Source: a virus | Virus record (IMG/VR): IMGVR_UViG_3300006109_000240 | Span: 1-25,348 of that record | Length of the DNA: 25,348 nt | Direction: 5' to 3' (one strand) | Part shown: piece by piece, positions 6,435 to 13,567 of the stretch | How the letters are laid out: the number at the start of each line of letters is the position of its first letter | Position numbering within the stretch: the first letter of the stretch is position 1 | Notes under the pieces: generated by a model | Seen by the model: only the letters and a program-made list of their open reading frames with translations | What the model was told of the DNA's origin: nothing | Database searches by the model: none | Position numbers and translations under genes: made by a program

Positions 6435-7082
6435 TTAGTTATAGTTCTGAGTCTCGTCGTCTCGACACTCACGACAACGCAGAGCGATCCAGTGATTGGA
6501 CCTCGACTTCACATCATGATTTGATCCACAGGCCTCGCATGTTCGTGCGGACCAGGACTCGGCCATGGAGATCAAGCCATCCACATATTCGTCCGAGACA
6601 TTCTTGTAGATACGCAGAGTTCCGAACTTCTCCTTGACCTGTTCAAAGGTAACTTGAGGATGAACCTTTCGACCAGAGAGCTCTTGGTAAAATATCCATC
6701 TGGCGTCCCATCTGTCTTGAAAAGCCACCAGTTTCTTCCATTGACCGTCATATCGAGCATATTCAGGAGAACCATCTACCGGAAAGCTTTGTGGAACTCC
6801 GGCCTTCGTGATGAAGTGCCGATAAGCCCAACGTTCGATGAATCGATTGTAGAAGCGATGCCACTCACGAAATACCCAGTAAGTGATCGGACTATACTTA
6901 GGAACATATTCATCACGATCACAGTGATGTTGAATTTGTGCACAGAGTGTGTCGAGGATGTCATACCATCCGTCGTCACATTCGATTCCCCAGCACATAC
7001 ACGTCTCCGTCATTGGCTTCGACGCGGAGGCAAAGATCTTTGGATACTTGTCGTAAAGGGATTTTTGTTTTTTAGGTGTCAT
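6435..7082 (-). CDS. conserved phage protein of unknown function with C-terminal zinc site (215 aa)
   Basis: This 215-residue protein resembles a conserved hypothetical seen in many tailed phages: LYDKYPKIF near the start, ETCMCWGIECDDGWYDILDTLC (about residues 26-47), then FEQVKEKFGTLRIY and DGLISMAESWSARTC. The C-terminal TCEACG...RCREC arrangement looks like a zinc ribbon. The role is unknown. The start at 7082 has no Shine-Dalgarno sequence; it is preceded by a T7 tract directly after a strongly folded RNA (7097-7175), so translation may depend on that structure. tRNA-Glu follows its stop by six bases. Confidence 0.85.
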   Translation of the reverse strand: MTPKKQKSLYDKYPKIFASASKPMTETCMCWGIECDDGWYDILDTLCAQIQHHCDRDEYVPKYSPITYWVFREWHRFYNRFIERWAYRHFITKAGVPQSFPVDGSPEYARYDGQWKKLVAFQDRWDARWIFYQELSGRKVHPQVTFEQVKEKFGTLRIYKNVSDEYVDGLISMAESWSARTCEACGSNHDVKSRSNHWIALRCRECRDDETQNYN

Positions 7083-7084
7083 AA

Positions 7085-7175
7085 TAAAAAAATCGAGCCG
7101 AATCGGAGTAAGCCGTTGTCGAGTGACTAGTATCTTACCGGACGGGGCATGGAGCCCCTTGTCCTCCGATTCGGC
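7085..7175 (-). ncRNA. three-way-junction structured RNA followed by a U tract
   Basis: A perfect 12-bp closing stem (7097-7108 with 7164-7175) encloses two more hairpins. One is GTAAG/CTTAC (7108-7112 with 7134-7138). The other is a GC-rich stem with GGAC/GTCC plus GGGGC/GCCCC (7140-7148 with 7154-7164, TT bulge). On the minus strand it is followed four bases later by seven T residues (7091-7085) and then the start of the 215-residue gene. It lies between tRNA-Met and that gene. It may be a stable small RNA comparable to the extra stable RNAs in the T4 tRNA cluster, a terminator, or a leader element controlling the next gene. Confidence 0.6.
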
Positions 7176-7179
7176 AAAT

Positions 7180-7254
7180 TGGGAGCAGGGGACGGAATCG
7201 AACCGCCGACCTGGTGGTTATGAGCCACCCGATCTACCACTGATCTACCCTGCA
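7180..7254 (-). tRNA. tRNA-Met (anticodon CAU), with unusual 1:72 pair
   Basis: The minus strand forms a D-arm GATC/GATC, anticodon stem GGTGG/CCACC with loop CTCATAA (anticodon CAT) and a T-arm GGCGG/CCGTC with loop TTCGATT. The acceptor has six pairs (GCAGGG/CCCTGC) and a T-T mismatch at position 1:72 before C-CCA. The anticodon stem lacks the three GC pairs of initiator tRNAs, so it is more likely elongator Met, or Ile with a modified CAU. Confidence 0.88.
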
Positions 7255-7344
7255 GTTAAAATTTATTCTGAGATAATTCTATCATGAAAGGCCGCATCTC
7301 AGTCATTCGGCCACTTACTCACTTCCGCTACCGCTCTAAACATA
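7255..7344 (-). other. inter-tRNA spacer with hairpin
   Basis: The 90-base spacer between tRNA-Asp and tRNA-Met has no reading frame. It contains a perfect 7-bp inverted repeat CTGAGAT/ATCTCAG (7268-7274 with 7296-7302). It may be a processing signal for the tRNA transcript. No further tRNA can be folded from it by eye. Confidence 0.35.
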
Positions 7345-7421
7345 TGGCGCGAGTGACGGGGCTCGAACCCGTAACCTCTGCCGTGACAGGGCAGCGCTCT
7401 AACCAATTGAGCTACACCCGC
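7345..7421 (-). tRNA. tRNA-Asp (anticodon GUC)
   Basis: The minus strand folds as a canonical tRNA. The acceptor is GCGGGTG/CACTCGC (one G-U pair), the anticodon stem CTGCC/GGCAG with loop CTGTCAC gives anticodon GTC, and the T-loop is TTCGAGC. Discriminator G and encoded CCA end at 7345. It is the first tRNA of the cluster in the direction of transcription. Confidence 0.97.
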
Positions 7422-7634
7422 TAAATTAAATATCCCGCTGCAAGTGTCCACCGGAATTTTCAGCAGTATTTGCCCACTTGCACTTCGTTCGAGCTTTCCT
7501 CAGCGTATCGCCTAGTATATTCCCGAATCTCGTCCGGCAAAGGAACGGGATAAATTGGAGCGTCGCGGGCGGTTTCCCTGATCGATCAGAGAGGACGTCC
7601 TGTCCAATCGACTTGACCCGCAACGCATTAAGAT
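7422..7634 (-). other. apparently non-coding, palindrome-rich stretch before tRNA-Asp
   Basis: These 213 bases contain one open frame (7426-7623, 65 codons), but its composition looks random and I do not call it a gene. The region holds a GCGGG/CCCGC pair (7565-7569 with 7617-7621). This encloses a perfect 12-base palindrome CTGATCGATCAG (7578-7589) and a 10-base palindrome AGGACGTCCT (7592-7601). A folded RNA or protein-binding site is possible. Confidence 0.35.
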
Positions 7635-7805
7635 TTAGGCCGGACGAGGACGATGGCCACAGATGTATGACTGCTCGAGCAAACTCGGACCCGGCTTGCC
7701 ATATCGACTTGCCGACGCGGCCACCTTGGGCTTCTTGGACTTTCGCTTGGCACCGATGTCGACTTCGAGGATCGCAGGTTTATTACGTTTGGAGTTGTTG
7801 TTCAT
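7635..7805 (-). CDS. small basic hypothetical protein (56 aa)
   Basis: A 56-residue frame begins at 7805, where its ATG overlaps the stop of the upstream zinc-ribbon gene (ATGA). The protein is strongly basic, with Lys/Arg clusters (GAKRKSKKPK about residues 18-27) and a proline-rich tail ending RPRPA. It could be a small nucleic-acid-binding or disordered protein. I do not recognise it. Coupling to the preceding gene and the coherent basic composition are the evidence for coding. Confidence 0.5.
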   Translation of the reverse strand: MNNNSKRNKPAILEVDIGAKRKSKKPKVAASASRYGKPGPSLLEQSYICGHRPRPA

Positions 7806-7957
7806 GTATGTTGTGATTTATCTATGACGATGGATTCAGACATGCATCGATCACAGTAGCAGTTGCCGTACTCATCTACACGCATCTGAAAGACGTCGTG
7901 TAGGTCGTGACAGCACTGGCACTCGATCAGTCCGTATGTCTGATCATCTTCGTCCAT
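7802..7957 (-). CDS. small zinc-ribbon-like protein (51 aa)
   Basis: A 51-residue acidic protein with two Cys clusters, CQCCH (13-17) and CYCDRC (33-38), an arrangement expected for a single zinc-binding ribbon or knuckle. It starts at 7957, 45 bases after the end of the glf gene, and its TGA overlaps the ATG of the next small gene. Similar tiny zinc proteins are frequent in T4-like genomes. Function unknown. Confidence 0.6.
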   Translation of the reverse strand: MDEDDQTYGLIECQCCHDLHDVFQMRVDEYGNCYCDRCMSESIVIDKSQHT

Positions 7958-8002
7958 TGCCAGATCATATTACCATGAAAGGTTCAGAAGTACACGGCGA
8001 AA

Positions 8003-8995
8003 TTACGACAGAATTCGATCGACTCGAATCATCACTTGCTTGACGGCCATCCACATGTCGAGGTAAGTATAGGTTGCCAATCGTCCCAGGAAGATTGTCT
8101 TCCTCTCCGCATCAGCCAGCTTCTTGTATTCCATATAGACCTTCAGGCCTTCTCCGAATGGGATTGGATAGAACGGAACGTCTTCATTTCCGCAAGTCTG
8201 AGGATACTCCTCGGTGATGACAGTCAATCCTTCATGATTTGCAGTGAAGTAACCGTGATCGTACTTTCGAGTGTAGTCGTTCGTTCTATTGTTCTCGTTC
8301 TGAATGCAAAACGGCATGCGCTCACTCGTTACTTTATGAACGAATCTGAGAGAACGATAAGGAAGGACACCGAATCGAAAGTTGAAGTACTCGTCGACCT
8401 TTCCAGTGTAGACGATCAGGTCTGTCGAGTGCTTCTTCCATTCGTCTGAGGCGCATCCGAGCTCTACAGGAATGCCTTCGAGCATGGCTTCGAACATTTT
8501 CGTGTATCCGTTTCGGGGAATGCACTGATACTTCTGGCCTTCGAACCAGGTGGGATCGTCACAATCCTTGGTCTTCGGGATGCGATTCGTGATGCTTGCT
8601 GGGATTTGATCGAACGGAACTCCCCATTGCTTTTCGGAGTACTCGCGAAACATATACTCAATGATCTCTTCCTGAGACAGCTCGCGACCAATCTCGGCGA
8701 CGGTCTTTCGAGAATATGGAAGCGATACTAGCCCAAGGCGAGTGTTTCCCTTCGGCTGAAGCTTAAATGGAGTCCACTCTGTGAAACGGGATAGGAATTC
8801 AAACACTCGCTCATCGTCCGTGTGAAAGACGTGAGGGCCATAGTTGTGAACCGTCACTCCACATACATTGGAATCATAGCAGTTACCGCCGATGTGCTTG
8901 CGCGAGTCGAAAATGCGGCACTCATGTCCAGCATCGGTCAGGAGTCGTGCGGCCGTGATACCAGAGAGGCCGCATCCGACGACGTTAACTTTCAT
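8003..8995 (-). CDS. glf: UDP-galactopyranose mutase
   Basis: This 330-residue flavoprotein interconverts UDP-galactopyranose and UDP-galactofuranose. The FAD-binding VVGCGLSGITAARLL (5-19), GGNCYD, YGPHVFHT, YSEKQWG, RIPK, NGYTKMFEAML, VYTGKVDEYF and GRLATYTYLD segments follow E. coli Glf along the whole length. The protein is about 35 residues shorter than E. coli Glf, mostly in the region around residues 85-110, which forms part of the helical domain. Its ATG overlaps the upstream methyltransferase stop (ATGA), and it is the last gene of the glycan operon. It implies that the phage attaches galactofuranose somewhere, on the virion, on host surface glycan or on DNA. Which one cannot be read from sequence. 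Confidence 0.96.
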   Translation of the reverse strand: MKVNVVGCGLSGITAARLLTDAGHECRIFDSRKHIGGNCYDSNVCGVTVHNYGPHVFHTDDERVFEFLSRFTEWTPFKLQPKGNTRLGLVSLPYSRKTVAEIGRELSQEEIIEYMFREYSEKQWGVPFDQIPASITNRIPKTKDCDDPTWFEGQKYQCIPRNGYTKMFEAMLEGIPVELGCASDEWKKHSTDLIVYTGKVDEYFNFRFGVLPYRSLRFVHKVTSERMPFCIQNENNRTNDYTRKYDHGYFTANHEGLTVITEEYPQTCGNEDVPFYPIPFGEGLKVYMEYKKLADAERKTIFLGRLATYTYLDMWMAVKQVMIRVDRILS

Positions 8996-9645
8996 AGCTT
9001 TTCAAATTCAGGCAGACGTATGGTCTTCGACAGGATGTCGAGGAGATGGTTTCGTTTCTCAAATGTAGCCCGCCAATCTTTGAAGTTCTGCTGAGGAGAA
9101 AATTGCTTTTTCACTTGCACGAACGTCATTCCCCATGATTCCGGATAATGTTTCGACTCGACAAATTCAGTCTTTTGATCCAGACTCGAGATGCCGAAGA
9201 ACGCTTTGACCGCTTCTTCTGGCCTTTCCCAGACTATGCCTCCGTACATATCGTGCTTGTCTTTCGGCCATGCGGTGTCATGGAATACGACATAGCCACC
9301 TTCCCTGATGTGAGGGAACCAGAAGAATAGCTCACAAAGAACCTGCTCTTTGATGTGGCACGTGTCAATGAAGAGCAGGTCGATGGATCCTTTGTTCCAG
9401 TGTTTGCCGATCGTAACTGAGTCTCCGAGTATGAATGCATATCGTTCATGATTCGTCAGATAAGATGGAACCTGAGCAGAGTCAATGTCGACTCCGTGCA
9501 CTCTATTATTTCGAGCAGAAGCATCGCGAATCATCATCATCGACGACTCTCCGCTTCTAACGCCTAGATCCACAAACATTCTGTCGGATCCAAGCGAATC
9601 GACGGTTTGTGCTAGAATCTCTTGATTTGGTCCTAGATCGTTCAT
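8992..9645 (-). CDS. class I SAM-dependent methyltransferase (Methyltransf_24-like)
   Basis: This 217-residue protein has the Rossmann methyltransferase order. FVDLGVRSGESS (24-35) is motif I for SAM, VHGVDIDS gives the acidic ribose-binding Asp, and IDLLFIDTCHIKEQV and GGYVVFHDTAW follow. IDTCH and the FHDTAW block are typical of the small-molecule and sugar methyltransferase or cephalosporin-hydroxylase-like group. It overlaps its neighbours on both sides by ATGA, and an AAGGAA ribosome site lies upstream of 9645. In this operon it most likely methylates a sugar or glycan, an inference from context. Confidence 0.85.
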   Translation of the reverse strand: MNDLGPNQEILAQTVDSLGSDRMFVDLGVRSGESSMMMIRDASARNNRVHGVDIDSAQVPSYLTNHERYAFILGDSVTIGKHWNKGSIDLLFIDTCHIKEQVLCELFFWFPHIREGGYVVFHDTAWPKDKHDMYGGIVWERPEEAVKAFFGISSLDQKTEFVESKHYPESWGMTFVQVKKQFSPQQNFKDWRATFEKRNHLLDILSKTIRLPEFEKL

Positions 9646-10526
9646 AATAAGTATTCCTTGATTTGCATGTCCAAGTCAGAACATTGATGTTTAAGAATGT
9701 TTTTACTATTAGCAAATTCGTCTATAATCGTCTCATATGAAGTCAGACATCGTCGAATCACTTCACCTATCATTCGGTGATCGCCGAGTTTATACATGTC
9801 TGGAACCGTTACGTCTTCACTAAAAGCCGCTGAACCTTTACGATTTGTGATAACACAGTTACCGAAAAGCAAAGCTTCACGAGGGATTCGATCCTTTCCA
9901 GGATGATTCCCAAAGTCTATATAAATCTTGCTCTTGCACAGGAGATCGATGACCTGTTCTCGATTCAGTCCTGAGATCGGTCTGAAGTCGATGTTCGGAT
10001 TCTCCGTCATGATCTGCATCGTCACTTCGTACCCCTTGGCCGGATTATAGCATACGAAGTCTTGCTTCTCTGATAGAGGAATGTCTTGAATCGTATTGGC
10101 ACCAAAGATGTAATCGTTCAGCATGTGAACATTCTTAGCTCCATTGCGAGTGACGTAGTCGTAAGCGTACCGCGACTGACAGAAGTGAGTAATTGAGGTG
10201 TCGTGAAAGTCCTGAAACTTAGAATGATTGTTGTCAACGCTTAGCCACCAGATAGCCCGTGATATCGATTTGAATGAAGGAAGCATCGCGGTCCACACTT
10301 CAGGAACGATTAGTAGACTTTCAGCTTCGTCTGGAACAGAGAATCCATACTCTGAAAACTTGTAGTGAGCATAGATGTTTAGGACCGGATTCGAGCAATG
10401 ACGATCAAAGATCGGTATAGCTTTACCTCCAAGTCGATTGATGCCGTCGATCAACTGATACAATGATTCGATCCCTCCGGCCTGATACTGAGCCGGAGTC
10501 ATCACATAAATTGCTTTGAATCTCAT
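9642..10526 (-). CDS. GT-B type glycosyltransferase (GT4-like)
   Basis: This 294-residue protein has a two-domain GT-B look. An N-terminal half contains MTPAQYQAGGIESLYQLIDGINRLGG (nucleotide-sugar enzyme style G.E loop). The C-terminal half has FVCYNPAKGYEV, then ISGLNREQVIDLLCKSKIYIDFG and IPREALLFGNCVITNRKGSAAF, equivalent to the donor-binding E..A.G.PVI region of GT4 enzymes. It uses a nucleotide sugar, unknown from sequence. It is linked to both neighbours by ATGA overlaps in the glycan operon. Confidence 0.8.
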   Translation of the reverse strand: MRFKAIYVMTPAQYQAGGIESLYQLIDGINRLGGKAIPIFDRHCSNPVLNIYAHYKFSEYGFSVPDEAESLLIVPEVWTAMLPSFKSISRAIWWLSVDNNHSKFQDFHDTSITHFCQSRYAYDYVTRNGAKNVHMLNDYIFGANTIQDIPLSEKQDFVCYNPAKGYEVTMQIMTENPNIDFRPISGLNREQVIDLLCKSKIYIDFGNHPGKDRIPREALLFGNCVITNRKGSAAFSEDVTVPDMYKLGDHRMIGEVIRRCLTSYETIIDEFANSKNILKHQCSDLDMQIKEYLL

Positions 10527-11224
10527 GTGCGCACGTACTTTCTTCTTACATATTCAAGTTCAGATTGCTTCTTCGCATCGCTAACCAAAGACGAGCTTAT
10601 CTGATTCGAATGCTCGCGATTTGCCACCGTGATCTGATTGCAGATCGCTGGAAGCCCATGCTTATCATACAGCTGCTTATAGTAGTCGACATCCATCAGC
10701 CATATCAAATTCTCATCGAATCGCAGGACGTTTTCATTCTTGAACATAATGACACTCGGCGAGCTGATAGTATTTGTGCCATATTGAATCTCATCATGAT
10801 AGAATGGAAAGTTCGGTCGTTCCAGCCTGACACCGTCCGGAGACTGGCATGAAGCCGTTGCCAACCAGTAGTTTTGACTTCCCGCGAAATAGAACATCAT
10901 TGCTTCAAGACTTCGATCGGAAGTTAGGAAGTCATCTTGAAAGAGTGGCTTTATCACCTTTCCACATGCGTGATGAATCGCATTGTTGGTATTGTGAGAA
11001 GAGTTACCTCGATTCATCGCTTTAACATATCGAATGAGTAAACGATCATTCCATCGTTCGCATAGTCGATTGATCCCATCGTCGATGCTCTGATCGGACA
11101 CGATCACTTCGAAAGACTTGAATGTCTGACGAGTTAGTATTGAAAATGAATGTTCAAGGTAAGCGACGCCTTGACCGGCCATTTCATAAGTTGGAATGCA
11201 TATCGATACGATCGGATCGTTCAT
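10523..11224 (-). CDS. GT2 family glycosyltransferase
   Basis: A 233-residue GT-A fold enzyme. PIVSICIPTYEMA opens the nucleotide-binding domain, FKSFEVIVSDQSIDDG follows, and FQDDF (about 94-98) stands in place of the DxD metal motif. It lacks any transmembrane segments, unlike polymerising GT2 synthases, so it probably adds a single sugar in the cytoplasm. It overlaps the next gene by ATGA and is preceded by the GT10-like gene with the same arrangement. Confidence 0.9.
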   Translation of the reverse strand: MNDPIVSICIPTYEMAGQGVAYLEHSFSILTRQTFKSFEVIVSDQSIDDGINRLCERWNDRLLIRYVKAMNRGNSSHNTNNAIHHACGKVIKPLFQDDFLTSDRSLEAMMFYFAGSQNYWLATASCQSPDGVRLERPNFPFYHDEIQYGTNTISSPSVIMFKNENVLRFDENLIWLMDVDYYKQLYDKHGLPAICNQITVANREHSNQISSSLVSDAKKQSELEYVRRKYVRT

Positions 11225-12051
11225 AGCTTGGGTAGATTTAGATTCTCAAGTATTTCACTCAGACGATAGAAATAGTCACCCCAGTAGAGAGCCCTCCGGC
11301 AGTTATCTTCGATTGCCTGACTCCTCTTATGATAGTCTTCTTCCGTTAGACCATTGACGATTTGAATGAGTTCGTTCTCGTCATTGAACGTGATGTACCC
11401 ATCTGGATTGAAGAAGTCTGATAGATTTGGACATCCCCAGTATATGGGAACGGTCTTGGTCAGGAAGCTGTCAATCACTTTCTCCGTAAAGTAGTTCTTA
11501 TTCCTCGAGTTTTCGACCGCGATATGGAACATGCTTTTCCAGCATACTACTTTGTCTTGAGGTTCGCATTGAAAGATCCAGCTGTTTGGAGTTGTCACTG
11601 AAGATCGAGAGTTGAAGATGCTGTGTCTAAGCCGATGACCCTCGATGGCATTCTTGACACCGCAAAGAAATGAAGTTTCAAACTTCTTTTCTTTGATGCT
11701 GATATTCTGATATGTCCGCTTGTTGTCCCAGATGAAAGACGTACCAAAGGGAAACATCATGGAGTTTGGACACTTTGACAGTATTGAATCTCCCCAAGTC
11801 AAAATCAAATTAAAAGCTCGATGATTTGTGATCGCCCAGTCGTGTAGACCAAACAATTGATTCGGTTCCTGTATGACGAGTATGTTACATGCGCTAAGTT
11901 TCAGCTGATCTGTATTCGGAATAAAGTCGGTGAATACGGTAACGTTCCTATCGGAGAAGTCGACTTTTTTGCTCGGAAGAATGAAGTCTTCTCCAGTCAG
12001 AAGAGTCTTCTCATAAAGAGAAGGTGGTATGAAGGTCGAGAAGAATTTCAT
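11221..12051 (-). CDS. GT10-family alpha-1,3-fucosyltransferase-like protein
   Basis: A 276-residue protein whose C-terminal half carries the GT10 donor-binding signature: FHIAVENS, then NYFTEKVIDSFLTKTVPIYWG and CPNLSDFFNPDGYI. The GT10 family moves fucose from GDP-fucose to GlcNAc or glucose. Start 12051 is an ATGA overlap with the stop of the GT11-like gene; longer starts only extend into that gene. No GDP-fucose synthesis genes (gmd, fcl) are in the window, so the donor must come from the host or elsewhere in the phage genome, or the enzyme uses another deoxysugar. Confidence 0.88.
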   Translation of the reverse strand: MKFFSTFIPPSLYEKTLLTGEDFILPSKKVDFSDRNVTVFTDFIPNTDQLKLSACNILVIQEPNQLFGLHDWAITNHRAFNLILTWGDSILSKCPNSMMFPFGTSFIWDNKRTYQNISIKEKKFETSFLCGVKNAIEGHRLRHSIFNSRSSVTTPNSWIFQCEPQDKVVCWKSMFHIAVENSRNKNYFTEKVIDSFLTKTVPIYWGCPNLSDFFNPDGYITFNDENELIQIVNGLTEEDYHKRSQAIEDNCRRALYWGDYFYRLSEILENLNLPKL

Positions 12052-12863
12052 ATAATGATCCAGTTTTTCTGATACAGGTCGCTGATATTTGCCTCCGCCA
12101 GGTGCTGACGAAACCACACAGACGGAGCTATAACTTTCTTATTTGGATTAGAGTTTAGCCAACTTCCCCACCATGAGAACGTTGAGTTTGCGATGATATT
12201 GTGCTGGCACAGGGACATCAGGCATAGCTCGACGAACTGATTGTTAGCCGTGCAAAGACGGACCGAATCGCTCGGACGAATCTTTTGCCCCAGGAATGCC
12301 GGATCGTCCGTGATGTAGATGAAGTCATATGGCTTATCCAAAAAGTTCTCTTCAATGGCCCTACGGTAATATGTTTCATCGCATAAGCCATGCCATGTAT
12401 TTTGCACATAGTCACCTCGCCGAACATGAATCGATACCGTCTCATGATCAGGACGAAGATATTTCTTGGCTTCTTCGATGATCTCGGGTTTGAAAGTGAA
12501 TTCACGTCGTACCCGATCTTCAATGTGTTCAAAGTATCGATGAGTTTGAAAGTATCCACGTAGACATACATTATCACCTGTATGAAAGAATTTCTCTTGA
12601 AAATGAAATTCATTTGGACTATTCTCAATGGCAAACTTATACTCGCCAGGAACACAATCCTTACACGACAGATTAAATGCCTTATCAACCGTCATGGCGT
12701 GAAAGGTATTATCAATCGGAAATTCTTTCCACGTAAGAGAATTTCCATATCGTCGATCGATTCCCCAATCGAGATTCTGTTTAGTCGCGATGCCCATCAG
12801 AGCCGCATATTGAAACATTTGATTGCCCAACCTCCCATTAGGTCCTATGAGTGCCGTAATCAT
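12048..12863 (-). CDS. GT11-family alpha-1,2-fucosyltransferase-like protein
   Basis: A 271-residue protein with the GT11 hallmarks: GRLGNQMFQYAALMGIA near the N-terminus, HVRRGDYV (the GDP-fucose-binding motif) in the middle, and NIIANSTFSWWGSWLN in the C-terminal third. It would transfer fucose in alpha-1,2 linkage. Start 12863 (MITALIGPNGRLGNQ) matches family starts and is four bases after the stop of the upstream GT2 gene. Length is close to the usual 280-300 residues. Confidence 0.93.
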   Translation of the reverse strand: MITALIGPNGRLGNQMFQYAALMGIATKQNLDWGIDRRYGNSLTWKEFPIDNTFHAMTVDKAFNLSCKDCVPGEYKFAIENSPNEFHFQEKFFHTGDNVCLRGYFQTHRYFEHIEDRVRREFTFKPEIIEEAKKYLRPDHETVSIHVRRGDYVQNTWHGLCDETYYRRAIEENFLDKPYDFIYITDDPAFLGQKIRPSDSVRLCTANNQFVELCLMSLCQHNIIANSTFSWWGSWLNSNPNKKVIAPSVWFRQHLAEANISDLYQKNWIII

Positions 12864-12867
12864 AATA

Positions 12868-13563
12868 TCATTTATAGTATTTTTCCGCACGAGGTAGTCC
12901 ATCTGCTCCATTGACGAAGACGATGGCCTCAGGTGGAGGAACTTTGCCGTGACCGGTATAATGAACGGCAAACTTAGTCGTATAGTTTACCGTAGGCTTG
13001 AAAGATCTCGCCACATGTTGCTTAGGCAAATGATGCCAGAAGATACGATCTCCGATAATACCGAGTTTCTTCTCCTTAAATGTCCAGAATCCGATGAGAT
13101 TGAAAGCCGATCGAGCGATCAGATAGCAATTCGTATCACAAAAGTTAACGCCGTCGGATTCGAGGCACGTGGCAATGACTTCACCTTGCAGATCTCGCAA
13201 AGTCCTTCCAGTCGTAACGATCGGAGTCTGATCCGTAACTTTAGATATAGCCTCGGCTACGTGATCGGATTCATACCAACAGTCCGCATCGAGGAAGCAC
13301 ACGGCGTCGAATCCTTGATTACAGGCAATGGCCGCACCAATCGCTCGTGGAGTGTCACCATAGTCTCCGCAGTTTGGAATCGAAAAATGACGATTCTTGC
13401 CGAATTTCACGCTCGGTAAATCATCGATCCAGGCTTGAGGATGACCATCCGCAACAATGAAGTGAGACACATATGGGTGAGTCTGACTCGTCACGGAACG
13501 CATGCATCTGACCAGAGTATCGGGATCTTCCTTATAGTAGGGAGTAATGACGGCGACATTCAT
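12868..13563 (-). CDS. GT2 family glycosyltransferase
   Basis: A 231-residue GT-A fold enzyme beginning NVAVITPYYKEDPDTL. It continues with RSVTSQTHPYVSHFIVADG and ends the donor domain with AVCFLDADCW, where DAD (about 104-106 region) is the metal-binding DxD. Residues IIGDRIFWHH lie in the acceptor half. The start at 13563 follows the stop of the primase-like gene by four bases, and the longer frame would read through that gene. It is first in the glycan operon. Confidence 0.9.
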   Translation of the reverse strand: MNVAVITPYYKEDPDTLVRCMRSVTSQTHPYVSHFIVADGHPQAWIDDLPSVKFGKNRHFSIPNCGDYGDTPRAIGAAIACNQGFDAVCFLDADCWYESDHVAEAISKVTDQTPIVTTGRTLRDLQGEVIATCLESDGVNFCDTNCYLIARSAFNLIGFWTFKEKKLGIIGDRIFWHHLPKQHVARSFKPTVNYTTKFAVHYTGHGKVPPPEAIVFVNGADGLPRAEKYYK

Positions 13564-13567
13564 AAAA

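Noticed and set aside
7565-7621. CRISPR-like or att-type repeats
   Set aside because: The palindromes are single copies, not a repeated array, and no integrase is near.
7426-7623. 65-codon minus-strand frame between the 56-residue gene and tRNA-Asp
   Set aside because: No motif, no ribosome site, biased Cys/Arg/Pro content without pattern; the stretch is better explained as non-coding with palindromes.
7478-7816. 112-codon frame on the plus strand
   Set aside because: It lies opposite two small minus-strand genes that are coupled to each other, has a random-looking composition, and would be the only plus-strand gene in the window.
9919-9930. TATAAAT on the plus strand as a late promoter
   Set aside because: It lies inside the GT-B gene and points against every gene in the window.
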